Part shown: piece by piece, positions 11,601 to 22,106 of the stretch
How the letters are laid out: each line of letters opens with the position of its first letter
Position numbering within the stretch: the stretch's first letter is position 1
DNA from: Pholiota molesta
Taxonomy: Eukaryota; Basidiomycota; Agaricomycetes; Agaricales; Strophariaceae
Reading direction: 5' to 3'
DNA length: 37,676 nucleotides
Assembly (NCBI GenBank): GCA_014925825.1
Contig: JACGCK010000337.1
Coordinates: forward strand, 1 to 37,676
Position numbers and translations under genes: made by a program
Notes under the pieces: generated by a model
What the model was told of the DNA's origin: nothing
The model's database searches: none
What the model saw: only the letters and a program-made list of their open reading frames with translations

Positions 11601-13230
11601 GCACTTGCCGAGAACCGTGCCATGTAGTAAGTATAGCCAAACCATTGACCATTAAGTATAGCTCTCCATGTCAATGTCGTGGAGCCTTCATACGCGTTTT
11701 ATTAATATGGCTCAAACAGCCACTCGGACCGGTGCGCACACCTGATTGCCTGCCATGTCCATACACCGCGCTTCTTTTCTGTGGGAAGGAAGGGGCCAGG
11801 GGGAGGAGATATGTATAAGTATAAGTATACCCACCGCGAGATGATAGACCGACCCCTCCCGGACCCGAGTGTGTTCTAGAGCTCGGTGTTCAGATTGAGA
11901 CTGGGAAGCTTGGCATACGACCTTGCATCGAGCGAGGATGCACGTCGCCGGGGAATACCACTGCTAGTGGTCCCTAGAGCACTGTATCAAAGAATGGCCA
12001 TGGGCAGCCCGTCGGTACTTGATCGGGTTACTTCCAAGGCGGCGTAAGTATCATACTGATTGGTTCAACCGCTTTCTCGTTAGTAAGTGTAAGTAAATTA
12101 AATGATAAGATGGGATTATTGACATGCCGCAACTTCGTTGCCGTTCATTTGGTGCGAGTGAAATCGGCGGGTGAGTGCGTATAGGAAGTGCGATGTGCGA
12201 AGACTGCCTCGCCGCGGGCACGTCCCATGCGATGTTGGTTGAATAGGGAGGCGGAGAATAGGCATGTTGATTGACGGTGCGAGCCACATTCGCGCAGGGT
12301 GCGTTTGCACGGTAATCAAGTACTACAGATGCATGAGATATTGGAACTCGGGGGTGAGGTCACTTTCACTCGCCGAGGGGCGTGGCGTTTGGTATTTTCA
12401 TGCATCATCGAAGTTTGGAAGACACCAAATCGGTACGCAATTTAACAACGTGTGTCCTCTGTAGTCAAACGTGAGGTGTGAATAGCAAATTGCTATTAAT
12501 TAAAGCCAATGCCACTCACGATTATCGGCAGCCCCAAAATTCTAATTAAACTACCATAATTTAACGCGCTTCAATTCATACCGGCAGTAAATTAATGAAC
12601 ACACTTGCCACTGAGAACTCTCGACGACATGATCAATTCGGAAGGCTGGTTCCAATGATCTGCCTACCTTCCATCATGCTAGGAATTTGTTTAGATAATT
12701 TAGAAAACAATCGGTGCTCGTCCTTTCTGTACCTACATCTAACGTGTTCCGATGCATGCATTGTTCAATTTTCAACATAGGAGAGTTGAGAGATGTGAGA
12801 GTCTCGGATCGCGTTCATGTCATAAGTTCTTAAGAATAGGGAATGGAGATTGACCAATAGGCTGAGGTCTATTCGCGAATCTGTTGATGATAACCAACAT
12901 AAATATTCACGCAATGGAATAAGTATAGAACAAGAACACATACCTCTCCTTACAGGATCATTCTCTTTACTTTTATGCTCTTCTTGATAATATTTTCAGT
13001 CCAACGTATCCAAGGAACCACACGCTTTGACACGAGCGGGAAAGTCGAAGATAGAATGTTTCGAGGTTAAGACGAGACCCGTCTTAGTTCATCAGCCATT
13101 CCAACAGCACTTCAAAAGAAGATATTCACAGACAAAGGTTCTGGAGATTGCCGAAAAATGAGCCATGTACGTCGGGAGAGAATGTAACATCACAATGAGT
13201 ACCGACGTACAAAGCGAGAGCACATCGTTT
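8637..13230. other. 4.6-kb stretch without a convincing gene
   Basis: Open frames up to about 117 codons occur (for example + strand 9383-9736) but lack domains, splice continuity or sensible composition. The part near 8.7-9.8 kb is CT-rich; 10.4-13.2 kb becomes AT-rich. The right end is the 3' flank of the dehydrogenase gene. I see no RNA gene or transposon ends here. Confidence 0.45.
11325..11346 (+). repeat. (ACGC)n microsatellite
   Basis: Five consecutive ACGC units in intergenic DNA. Confidence 0.85.
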
Positions 13231-14664
13231 TTACCCACATGCGCGGTCTACTTCCACCTCAGTAGGCTCAATATCCTCCATTTCGGCCACCAGTGCCCTT
13301 GCACGCCGCTCCACTTCCTCGCCTAGCAAAGTAGCATCAGCACACGCCACGTCGTCGTCGACGGTGTTCACAGCCCACATGCGCTGCTGCGCCAGTCCCT
13401 GTTCGATCATCGCCTGCACGCCGCCGACGGTGTGCCATCCATGTGCGGAGGCGGCGCGCAGCAGAGGCGTCAGGCGGGGCTTGTACGCCATGTCGAGGAA
13501 GATAGGTGTCGATGGGAGTGGCAGGGTGTGGGCGGCAGAAAGACTGGAGGTGGCAGAGGAGCTTGAATGGGACGTGAGGGAATAGGAAATTGAAAGGATG
13601 TGTGTTGCGAGTGTATAGACGAGACGCTCGGCAGGCGTGGAGGGCGCTATTGCTGAAGCAGGACTGTAAGTGGAGTGCAATAGGCGCCCAAACACGTGGG
13701 TCTGCTTACCAGGGATGGCGCCAACGATGATTGCCAAATTGGGGCTCCGCTCCCGAGTCCGACTTTCTCCTTCTTCACTTCTATCTTGCGACTGCGCCGT
13801 ACTACCGCGCCCTCCTATATACCTTTCCACGTCCTCTATACTTTGAATATGAACAAGCTCTGGACCTGGCGGCGCTCCGTGTTGGGCTTGAAAGCTCTCG
13901 ATGACCCGTCGCACCTCCTCGTCATCGCGGTTGAGCAGGAAAATGGGGGCCAGCCCCAGCCCGCTGAGCGCGTAGATAGCGGAGCGCGTCGTTGCGCCGC
14001 CGCCGATAACCATTGCGGACGCCTCTCCAGGCCCAAAGCGCGGCGCACCGCCATTCGCCAAAGCGGCGTGTGTGGGGTGCTGCGTTTTCAATGTTTGGAG
14101 GAGGGCGTTCCGGACGCCTAGGGAATAGCATACCACGAAAGTTTCAAAATTTGCTTCAAAGAACGTAAACTCACGTACCGAGGACGTCCGTGTTGGTTCC
14201 TACCAGTTTTATGCTCCCGTCGGCGCGTCGAACCTTGACAATGGTGTTACACGCGCCCGTAGCCCGCGAAGCATGGGTGAGCTCATCCAGATGCTCCAGG
14301 ATCGCGTTCTTGAGGGGCATTGTCACACTTAAAATTGTAAAGGGAGCGAATGAGTGAGAGGTGCGCAAGGAATATATCATCACGGTCAGCCAGACGCCAC
14401 GCAGCTACATGGTACTTGGAGCACTCACGCAGCGCCGCCGCACGCGTCTGCACGGATTTCGGCCAGCATCTCAGAGGTGATCGCTGATGTCGACCAGCCT
14501 GCAAAGTGGTGGGGCTGGCCCCGAGCTACGAAACACTCGTTGTGGAACGCGGGCGCGGCCGAATGCGCGATGGGATAGCCGAAGAGATGGAAACGCTTAG
14601 GGGCGACGTGCGTGGCTTCACTTTCAGGCGCTGTCAATGCACGAGGCAGCGATACGGCGGTCAT
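13231..14664 (-). CDS. Shikimate/quinate dehydrogenase family protein
   Basis: NAD(P)-dependent oxidoreductase of the shikimate dehydrogenase family. Members reduce 3-dehydroshikimate to shikimate or oxidise quinate to 3-dehydroquinate. Exons (minus) 14664-14429, 14327-14179 and 14117-13231 join in frame to 423 residues; introns are 101 and 61 bp, GT-AG. Substrate-binding N-domain: GYPIAHSAAPAFHN (residues 29-42), then AAVTMPLK with the catalytic Lys85, GACNTIV, and GTNTDVLG with the catalytic Asp126. Rossmann C-domain: VIGGGATTRSAIYAL followed by LNRD, then VGAIPGK and GGVQAMIEQGLAQ near the C-terminus. The second Ser of the usual HSxSP motif is Ala37. An insertion rich in Ser/Arg/Glu lies around GSTAQSQDRSEEGESRTRE. 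It is divergently paired, 287 bp apart, with a quinate permease gene, which favours quinate dehydrogenase as the role; this is inference. Confidence 0.88.
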
Positions 14665-14951
14665 TGCTGTTGTGGACGTTGGCGGATAGTAAGAGTACTT
14701 GCTCTCGTGAACACGACTGCTGTGATCTTCTGGCGGGCATGTGGGATGAAATTTGGATAAAATTCTCGATTTATCTATACTTCTTCGCCCCTAACCTCCT
14801 TCGGCCCGCCTGAGCCTTCCGGTTCTGACTCGTGTTAAAAACTTGCCATCGATCATGCGGGAATGGGAAGCATGTCAATGTAACATATATGCATTACAGG
14901 CGAACCCCACACTGATTCCCCACACTTCTTCCCTTCCTCAATCCAGCCATC
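14665..14951. promoter_or_regulatory. Shared bidirectional promoter of the dehydrogenase and permease genes
   Basis: 287 bp between two divergent ATGs. The permease side is CT-rich just before its ATG, as is common for fungal leaders. No clear TATA box is seen. It includes the inverted GATAA pair at 14755-14776. Confidence 0.6.
14755..14776. promoter_or_regulatory. Inverted GATAA pair, candidate regulator site
   Basis: GGATAA, 10 bp, TTATCT. In ascomycetes the quinate activator binds a palindrome with GGRTAA and TTATCC half sites, but with a shorter spacer. The resemblance is partial and could equally be two GATA-factor sites. Confidence 0.25.
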
Positions 14952-17148
14952 ATGGTCAACCTCAGAATCATCGAGGATCGACCGACCCCAAAGGAAGTCT
15001 ACAACTGGCGCGTGTACCTTTCAGCGTCTGTTGCCGCCTTCGCAGCGGTCATGATTGGCTATGTGAGTGCGCGTTGTTTTTGAAAACTTGCTGCCACGAT
15101 TCACCTTAATTTTGTGGTATATAGGACGTAAGTTTGCATCGAGCACGCTCTTTTCTCCCCTGATCACACTCTAGTCGGCTTTTATCGGCACAAGTATCTC
15201 TCTTCCATCTTTCAAAACCGAATTCGGCATGGAAAACTACAGCGCCGCCAAGCTCGCCACCGTCTCAGCGAACATCGTCTCCGTGTACCAAGCCGGCTCT
15301 TTCTTCGGCGCCTTTGCGGGCTATCCTATAGGATACTACCTAGGGCGCAAATGGGGTCTGATCCTAGCGGGTCTCGTCTTTTGTGTCGGTGCTGTTATGC
15401 AGTGCGTCGCGAGCCATAAAACGGGGCTGGGCATCATGTACGCTGGTCGAGTCATTGTTGGATTTTGCATCGGAATCACCTCAAACCTGGCGGTGAGTAT
15501 TCAAAATTTTATAATTATCGTCCTAGCGGTACTAACGACCGGGACTATTATACAGCCTATCTATATTAGTGAAGTTTCTCCCGCCACGATCCGGGGGCGC
15601 CTAGTTGGCTTGTATGAGTTGGGGTGGCAGATCGGCGCAGTGGTTGGGTTTTTCATTAACTATGTGAGTGTGCCATCCTGTTCCTCCACCCCGCATTGAA
15701 TCCCAATTGTATTCGCTTTCTAGGGAATTAATTTGCACATCCCAAAAAGCAATAAGCAGTGGATAATTTCTTTCGCCGTTCAGCTTATTCCGGGCGGTCT
15801 GCTATGTATCGGGGCGCTTTTCATTACAGAATCACCAAGGTGGTGTAAGTCATTCCAAAGCAATCAGGGAAATATCGATATGGATAGGACACTAATTATT
15901 ACCCCTTTTTTTGTATCCTCCAGTGGCTTCGCGTGACCGCAACGAACAAGCACTTCGCAATCTAGCCTATCTTCGTGGTCTTCCAGAGAACGCCAAATAC
16001 GTTCAGGAGGAGTTCGAAGATATATGCATCGCCCTCGAGTCGGATCGCAAGAAAGCAGGCGTTGGCTTCACGGCGCCTATCACATCGCTCTTCAGCTCAA
16101 AAAACTTGATCAAGCGCTTGGTCGTCTGCATTTTGCTGTTTGTCTGTCAAAACGGCACCGGCATCAACGCCATCAACTATTATTCCCCTACGATTTTCAA
16201 AAGTATTGGTGTCACCGTAAGTACCGCTCGCTTCAAGCCATAGAGTCCCGTGAACTGATGTCAATATCCTCATGCTCGAATTTGACCAGGGCACATCCAC
16301 GTCCCTGCTCACCACAGGCGTATTTGGGATCATCAAATTCCTGGGCGCGGTAGTATGGCTGCTCATCCTCGTCGACCGCTTCGGAAGACGCAGCGTCCTT
16401 CTCGTCGGTTCTGTCGGCGGCGCAGTCGCCATGTACTACATCGGCGCCTACATCGCCATTGCCCGTCCGGCTGAGCACGTATCGGCGACGCTTTCCTCGG
16501 GTGGCATCTCTGCCATGGCGTTTTTCTACATCTGGACATGTTTCTATGGGCCCACTTGGAATGGCGAGTCGATATCTTCTCGAGGTTCGAGCTACCGTAC
16601 TTATGTTTGTTTTTCTCTGGGTAGGCACGCCATGGGTTGTCTCAGCTGAAATCTTCCCCCAGCATGTCCGTCCTGCCTCACAGGCTTTCGTTTCGGCTTC
16701 AAACTGGTGCGCTCTTCGTTTTTCATTCTGCGAATTGCACCGTTTGCTCATGCGATTGCTATCGTAGGTTATTCGCATTCATCATCGCTCGATTCACGCC
16801 GCAAATGTTCCTTACTATGTCTTACGGCGTCTATCTCTTCTTCGCCACCTTCATGATTCTTTCCATTGGATTTGTCTACGTGAGTTGTCACGGTCTGTTT
16901 TTACGGCTGAAGGGGACCATGCTGATTTTTCACTCCTGCCGTACAACTCTACTATACAGTTTGTTCTTCCAGAGTCACGACAGGTACCACTGGAGCGCAT
17001 GAATGAGCTCTTCGCGGATGGCGTCCGGCCGTGGAGAGCGCACGACGTTGTTATGAGCAAGACACGCGATGAAGCCGTACACCTCGAGCATGCCATATGC
17101 CAAGAAGGGTCTATAGGCGACTCGGATGAAAAATTGAGGGAGGGCTGA
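14952..17148 (+). CDS. qutD: Quinate permease (MFS sugar porter)
   Basis: Plasma-membrane proton symporter of the MFS sugar-porter family, closest in pattern to fungal qa-y/qutD quinate permeases. Ten exons: 14952-15062, 15125-15127, 15175-15492, 15556-15663, 15724-15844, 15924-16216, 16290-16563, 16625-16706, 16768-16879, 16960-17148. They join in frame to 536 residues, the usual length. Motifs: EDRPTPKEVYNWRVY start, GYDSAFIGT, LGRKWGL, PIYISEVSPATIRGRLVG, ESPRW, QNGTGINAINYYSP, DRFGRRSVLL, WNGTPWVVSAEIFPQ, FIIARFTPQMF and LPESRQVPLE. About twelve hydrophobic segments are visible. Exon 2 is only GAC, supplying the conserved Asp of GYD. The intron at 16564-16624 is GC-AG. The intron at 15493-15555 is 63 bp with no in-frame stop. 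Divergent from the dehydrogenase gene, suggesting co-regulation by quinate. Confidence 0.92.
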
Positions 17149-17464
17149 CCGATATCTCGGTTCAGGAAAGTAAGAACAGTAATTTCACCAACCCTAATCA
17201 CACTTTTATTCATAAACATGGTCTATCAGAAACCAACGTCAACAGAAGTACCTAGACGAGCGCCGTCATCCACAGCACGTCATCAGGGGGTCTATTTTAC
17301 AGAATCAACTCCATAAACAATGGTTCAAATTTTGTGAAATTGCGCAGTCGAGAAAAATCAGTCATCATTTCTGCCTTGCGAATGCGGACCAGCCGACTGA
17401 ACATTTACTGTAACATTAGGGACCATGCTGTGATATAAACATAAAAACAAGACTAACCTGATAT
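17149..17464. other. Convergent intergenic spacer
   Basis: 316 bp between the permease stop (+) and the GTPase stop (-). Nothing beyond presumed 3' UTRs and terminators is seen. Confidence 0.45.
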
Positions 17465-18610
17465 CTAGATACCGAAGAACTTTTTGATACGCTTCCCCAA
17501 TGGTACCTTCAATTCTCCTGCCGTCTTCAAAAGTCGATCGAGCTCCTGTCGTTGCTTTTCGAATTCTTCATCGCTGAGTTTTTCCACCTTTCGGTTTTGA
17601 AGTTGAAGCAATTCATCGAGCGAATATTGCAAAGTCATTCCGGCTTCTGTTTCGGGTACAAATTTTCGCAGTCCGGCAAGTTCAACTTGTATCTTCAGGA
17701 ACTCAACCTTAGATCTGGTGAGCTTGGCGCGGTCGAGGATGCTGTTAACTATTCTACGGGGACTACCCTGGTCGCAGACGCTAACGACCTGGGACCCCGC
17801 ACGGATCATCTCCTGCACTGCCGGCTCAGACATGAGCATCTGCTCACGTTGGGGACCAATAGCAGGATTGGTCAATAATGACCACTTCGTCGTCCCAAAG
17901 AAAACACATCTCGGCGCATCTGGACCAACAAGTTTCCGAAACATTTCCAGGTTGTTGCGAGTCGTGCCCAACATACGGGTTTGCGTTATATCGTGGAGAT
18001 ATATTACGCCACCCACTTTCATATTGGTGGCATATCTAGCATCAAAATTAGAGAAAAATCTCTGAAGGGTTGATAAGAACGACTGACGATATCGCGAGCC
18101 AAACAGAAATACGCCGCAAGACCTCCCCGTCACTGAGATAACAATCGTCGAACCCAGGAGTATCGACAATAACGAGCCGCCCTTTGTTGTCGCTATTCGG
18201 ATTTGTAAACCCGTGTGCGCTGTGACCAAACTCCTCAATAACGATAGGGTTCAATTGGGATGTACATGACGAGAGACCATGTCCAACTGTGACCGACATG
18301 GTCTTTCCAATGGAGGCTAGAAGACAATTGATGAACTAAAAAGATCGGCATAATCATTATAAAGCGCGTGTATACTTGACGTCGACATACAGTGCTCTTT
18401 CCAACTCCTGTAGGACCCATAACACTTGATTGATAGGATATGTATATGAACCACAACGATTAGTAGGGGGTCGGAGTTGTGGATGAAAAGGGGAATATAA
18501 TGCACGTACGGTATGATAACATCGAAAGGCTCTCCCTGGAATGGAGGATCTATCCGCCGCTTCAAGCTCATTAAAAACTTCAAAGACTTCTCTGGATTCT
18601 TGATCGACAT
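17465..18610 (-). CDS. P-loop GTPase (G-domain protein of the AIG1/IRG-like basidiomycete type)
   Basis: Small GTP-binding protein. Exons (minus) 18610-18510, 18424-18391, 18335-18088 and 18035-17465 join in frame to 317 residues; introns 85, 55 and 52 bp, all GT-AG. G1/Walker A is VMGPTGVGKST (residues 35-45), carried on its own 34-bp exon. A VGHGLSSCT segment (62-70) fits G2, VDTPGFDD (102-109) is G3, and TTKW stands in place of a canonical NKxD/TKxD G4. GVIYLHDITQTRMLGTT is typical of this fungal family. The C-terminal 60 residues are charged and probably coiled coil (LSDEEFEKQRQELDRLLKT), ending in a basic amphipathic KRIKKFFGI. The cellular role is unknown; such genes are numerous in mushroom genomes. 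The start at 18610 is the first ATG in frame. Confidence 0.85.
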
Positions 18611-18945
18611 TGTTCTGGACGGGTTTTCTTGCAGACTGTAGATGGTGGCGAAATGGAAAGCAAAGACTATATGGGAAAGAAAATATATGCTGCCTCAAGG
18701 ACTCCAGCCCTTCGGATTCGCGCCCAGATGCACCAGGGCAGGTAGGTGCCATGAGTGGATGTCAATCGTGCTTGCAAGCGTGCACACATTGAACGTATTT
18801 TACACGCACTCAGTACGCCTGCATGCAGCAAGCCAACAATTTAAGCTTACAAGTGGTAAATATATGTCGATCATCAATTAATCGATCAAGGCTGATGATT
18901 TACGACAAGTGCTCTCCGTAAGGTTCGACTGGTTCGAAGCTGGCC
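18611..18945. other. Upstream region of the GTPase gene
   Basis: No gene seen. It should contain the minus-strand promoter of the GTPase gene. Confidence 0.4.
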
Positions 18946-18947
18946 CA

Positions 18948-19100
18948 AAATCTATAAATACAGGTATCAGAAAATTGAAAATCAGTTGTTACAATAATTT
19001 ATAACGAATAAAATGGGTGAACATAGTGGTGAAAATATCAACCTATTGCTCGTCCAAATAATTTGAGTCGTGTACATGATCCGTCGTCCATAAATTTGAA
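18948..19100. repeat. Diverged copy of the 23810-23964 block
   Basis: Shares CTATAAATACAG, ATATCAG/GTATCAG, TTACAATAATT, ACGAATAAAATG, GTATCAACC/ATATCAACC and CGTCCAAATAA in the same order and spacing as 23810-23964. Together with the next feature it marks a segmental duplication. Confidence 0.75.
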
Positions 19101-19136
19101 CTCGAAGCTACGCGGGGGAGCTGGCATACTTACATC

Positions 19137-19843
19137 TTGAGCCGTCTATTTTCATGCATCAGCGAGTCGATCTGCTGCTGCATCCCGACAAACTTCGTCT
19201 CCTTCGCCTCGCGCAAGTCCGCCATCGTGCGCCGCCCGTCCTTGAGCTGCTGCTTGAGCTGCTCGTTGTCCCTGCCTGGACCCAACTCCGCGGTCCGCGA
19301 CGGCGGCGCGTCGGCCGCAAACGACGACTTGACGACGACGAGTCTAAGGTCTAGAATCTAGATGGTCACCGCCAGGACCTGCATATCCTGGAGCTGCTCC
19401 TTCAGCCGCCAATTCTCGCGCAGCAGTTCGTCACGCGCGTCTGGAACTTTCCTCGAGCGGAGCAGCTGCTTTATCGCCATTTCCATGCTGCGCAGGTCCG
19501 TCTTCAGCGTCCCGTTCTCCTTCATCGCGTCGTGCAGGAGCACGCGCAGCTCGCGATTGTTCGTCGCAGAGGACGGCTCGGCCAATTGTGTTGCTCATGT
19601 CCGCGAGGCGGCTCTTCACTGTCTGTCAGTCGCTGGATCTCGGTCGGCTGCGCGCTGAGCGTGCTGCGTGCTTCGCAGCTGATTTTATTTCTCGCTTTGA
19701 TAGTGCCTGCCTAGGACTCGCGCAAGGTCGTGCGGAGCTACCACGTCCATGACGTGTTTTAAGCTCACAGCTTCGGTTTCATTCGCTTCGACGTCCGCGG
19801 TCAGACGGTCGACCCTCCCGGATGTACTGCTCTTGCGACCTTA
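19137..19843 (-). pseudogene. Decayed copy of the coiled-coil region of the EDE1-like gene
   Basis: Colinear on the minus strand with about 24311-24990 of the intact EDE1-like gene. Recognisable fragments are MAEPSSATNNRELRVLLHDA, TLKTDLRSMEMAIKQLL and ENWRLKEQLQDMQVLA. Frames shift repeatedly and stops interrupt, so it cannot encode the coiled coil. At its 3' end (minus), where the intact gene continues coding, this copy has AAGATGTAAGTATG, a good splice-donor consensus. This may preserve an ancestral exon boundary. Homology ends abruptly near 19843. Confidence 0.8.
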
Positions 19844-20145
19844 GTGTGCAAGTAATCTCAGGTAATTTCCCATACATGAGTTCGCCGCTTCATCTTCGGT
19901 TTGTTACTCAATTTGAAATGTTGCATGAGTACTCAAATAATGTCTCCTTTTGACAAGCAAGAGGATTTCCTTGGGATGTTCTAACTTCTCTTGGAGATGT
20001 AGACAAGATGTAGATTGGATGTAGATGTCAGTTATGAGTAGATATGATGATGCAAAACTTTGTATCTATTCAAAGTCTAATAGCCAAGCTGATCAGGTAA
20101 GGTTCACAAATGTCCAATAATTACATTGAAAGTCAAATGTAGTAG
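19844..20145. other. AT-rich spacer before the palindromic element
   Basis: No gene or repeat recognised. Confidence 0.4.
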
Positions 20146-20154
20146 ACAAGCTAT
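20146..20154 (+). repeat. Left 9-bp target-site duplication
   Basis: ACAAGCTAT, identical to 22630-22638, immediately outside the terminal inverted repeat. Confidence 0.8.
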
Positions 20155-20160
20155 ATGCTC

Positions 20161-20667
20161 GGCCAAGTGCCGAAAAATTAATTTACATATATATGTGACA
20201 AAACTATATACTTATAAGAAATTTTACACATATATGGCACACCTTAAGAGCACTATATATGTGATCTAGAGGTGTTATAGATGAGTTCTGCGCGCGCGAA
20301 CAGAAAAAGTCTGCTCGCGCGCGCAAAAGTTCTGTTCGCGCGCGCGCGAGCAACTCTGAGCCGGCCCGGTAGGCCGGCCTGGTTTTTCGACCTCGTAGGG
20401 CGGGAGGCACGGACATTTGTGGCACAATTTGGGTATCTACGGAAAGCTACGGGCGAGGAGAACACGTTGGTGCAACTTATAATTCGATTTGGGATCTTGG
20501 AAAGGGAGGAGGGGGAGATACATGGAGTGTAGCATCTAGTTCAGTGGTTACAGGCTGCTATTTCTGGAAATATGGAATATATTAGGTATGTACAGGCTGG
20601 TACTGACTATAGGTAGGCTTCCGGGTACAGTTTGGAAGCTTCCGGAGCCTAGGAAGTGCGGGAGAGC
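20161..20667 (+). repeat. TIR copy 1
   Basis: Starts GGCCAAGTGCCGAAAAATTA, contains CG-alternating tracts at about 20289-20352, and ends GTGCGGGAGAGC. The reverse complement is at 20876-21384 and 22107-22607; the direct copy is at 21391-21899. Confidence 0.85.
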
Positions 20668-20875
20668 ATCTCGCCGTTTCAGTGGCATGATTCAGAAGGC
20701 GTTGACAAACATGGCCAAGCGTAGGCTCGGATCATTCAGCCATCGGCAGCCGTGGGGAAATTCGGCCGTCAAAGGTATCGGGCCCGGCAAATCAGCTGTC
20801 CGTGCCGGTTGCTTGTATATATTTGGCAGAGCCCTCCGCTGGCAAGGCCTTCGCCCGACAGAGAGGCTTCCTCAG

Positions 20876-21384
20876 GCTCTCCCGCACTCCCTAGGCTCCA
20901 GAAGCTTCCAAACTGTACCCGGAAGCCTACCTATAGTCAATACCAACCTGTATATACCTAATATATTTTATATTTTCAGAAATAGCAGCCTGTAACAACT
21001 GAACTAGAGGCTACACTCAATGTATCTCCCCCTCCTCCCTTTCCAAGATCCCAAATCGAATTATAAGTTGCACCAACGTGCTCTCCTCGCCCGTAGCTTT
21101 CCGTAGATACCCAAATTGTGCCATAAATGTCCGTGCCTCCCGCCCTACGAGGTCGAAAAACCAGGCCGGCCTACCGGGCCGGCTCAGAGTTGCTCGCGCG
21201 CGCGCGAACAGAACTTTTGCGCGCGCGAGCAGACTTTTTCTGTTCGCGTGCGCAGAACTCATCTATAACACCTCTAGATCACATATATAGTGTTCTTAAG
21301 GTGTGCCATATATGTGTAAAATTTCTTATAAGTATATAGTTTTTGTCACATATATATGTAAATTAATTTTTCGGCACTTGGCCG
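20876..21384 (-). repeat. TIR copy 2 (inverted)
   Basis: Inverse of copy 1 with scattered differences. It shares private variants (ATAAATGTCC, five As in GACAAAAACTA) with copy 3 rather than copy 1. Confidence 0.85.
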
Positions 21385-21390
21385 AGCATA

Positions 21391-21899
21391 CGGCCAAGTG
21401 CCGAAAAATTAATTTACATATATATGTGACAAAAACTATATACTTATAAGAAATTTTACACATATATGGCACACCTTAAGAACACTATATATGTGATCTA
21501 GAGGTGTTATAGATGAGTTCTGCGCGCGCGAACAGAAAAAGTCTGCTCGCGCGCGCAAAAGTTCTGTTCGCGCGCGCGCGAGCAACTCTGAGCCGGCCCG
21601 GTAGGCCGGCCTGGTTTTTCGACCTCGTAGGGCGGGAGGCACGGACATTTATGGCACAATTTGGGTATCTACGGAAAGCTACGGGCGAGGAGAGCACGTT
21701 GGTGCAACTTATAATTCGATTTGGGATCTTGGAAAGGGAGGAGGGGGAGATACATTGAGTGTAGCCTCTAGTTCAGTTGTTACAGGCTGCTATTTCTGAA
21801 AATATAAAATATATTAGGTATATACAGGTTGGTATTGACTATAGGTAGGCTTCCGGGTACAGTTTGGAAGCTTCTGGAGCCTAGGGAGTGCGGGAGAGC
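21391..21899 (+). repeat. TIR copy 3 (start of the mirror half)
   Basis: Nearly exact inverse of copy 2, starting CGGCCAAGTGCC. The two are separated at the palindrome centre only by about 8 bp (GAGCATAC). Confidence 0.85.
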
Positions 21900-22106
21900 C
21901 TGAGGAAGCCTCTCTGTCGGGCGAAGGCCTTGCCAGCGGAGGGCTCTGCCAAATATATACAAGCAACCGGCACGGACAGCTGATTTGCCGGGCCCGATAC
22001 CTTTGACGGCCGAATTTCCCCACGGCTGCCGATGGCTGAATGATCCGAGCCTACGCTTGGCCATGTTTGTCAACGCCTTCTGAATCATGCCACTGAAACG
22101 GCGAGA

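Noticed and set aside
18948..19100. Interpreting the block shared with 23810-23964 as LTRs of a retrotransposon around the gag gene
   Set aside because: The copies are diverged, do not end in TG...CA, lack target duplications, and continue into matching EDE1-like sequence, so segmental duplication fits better.
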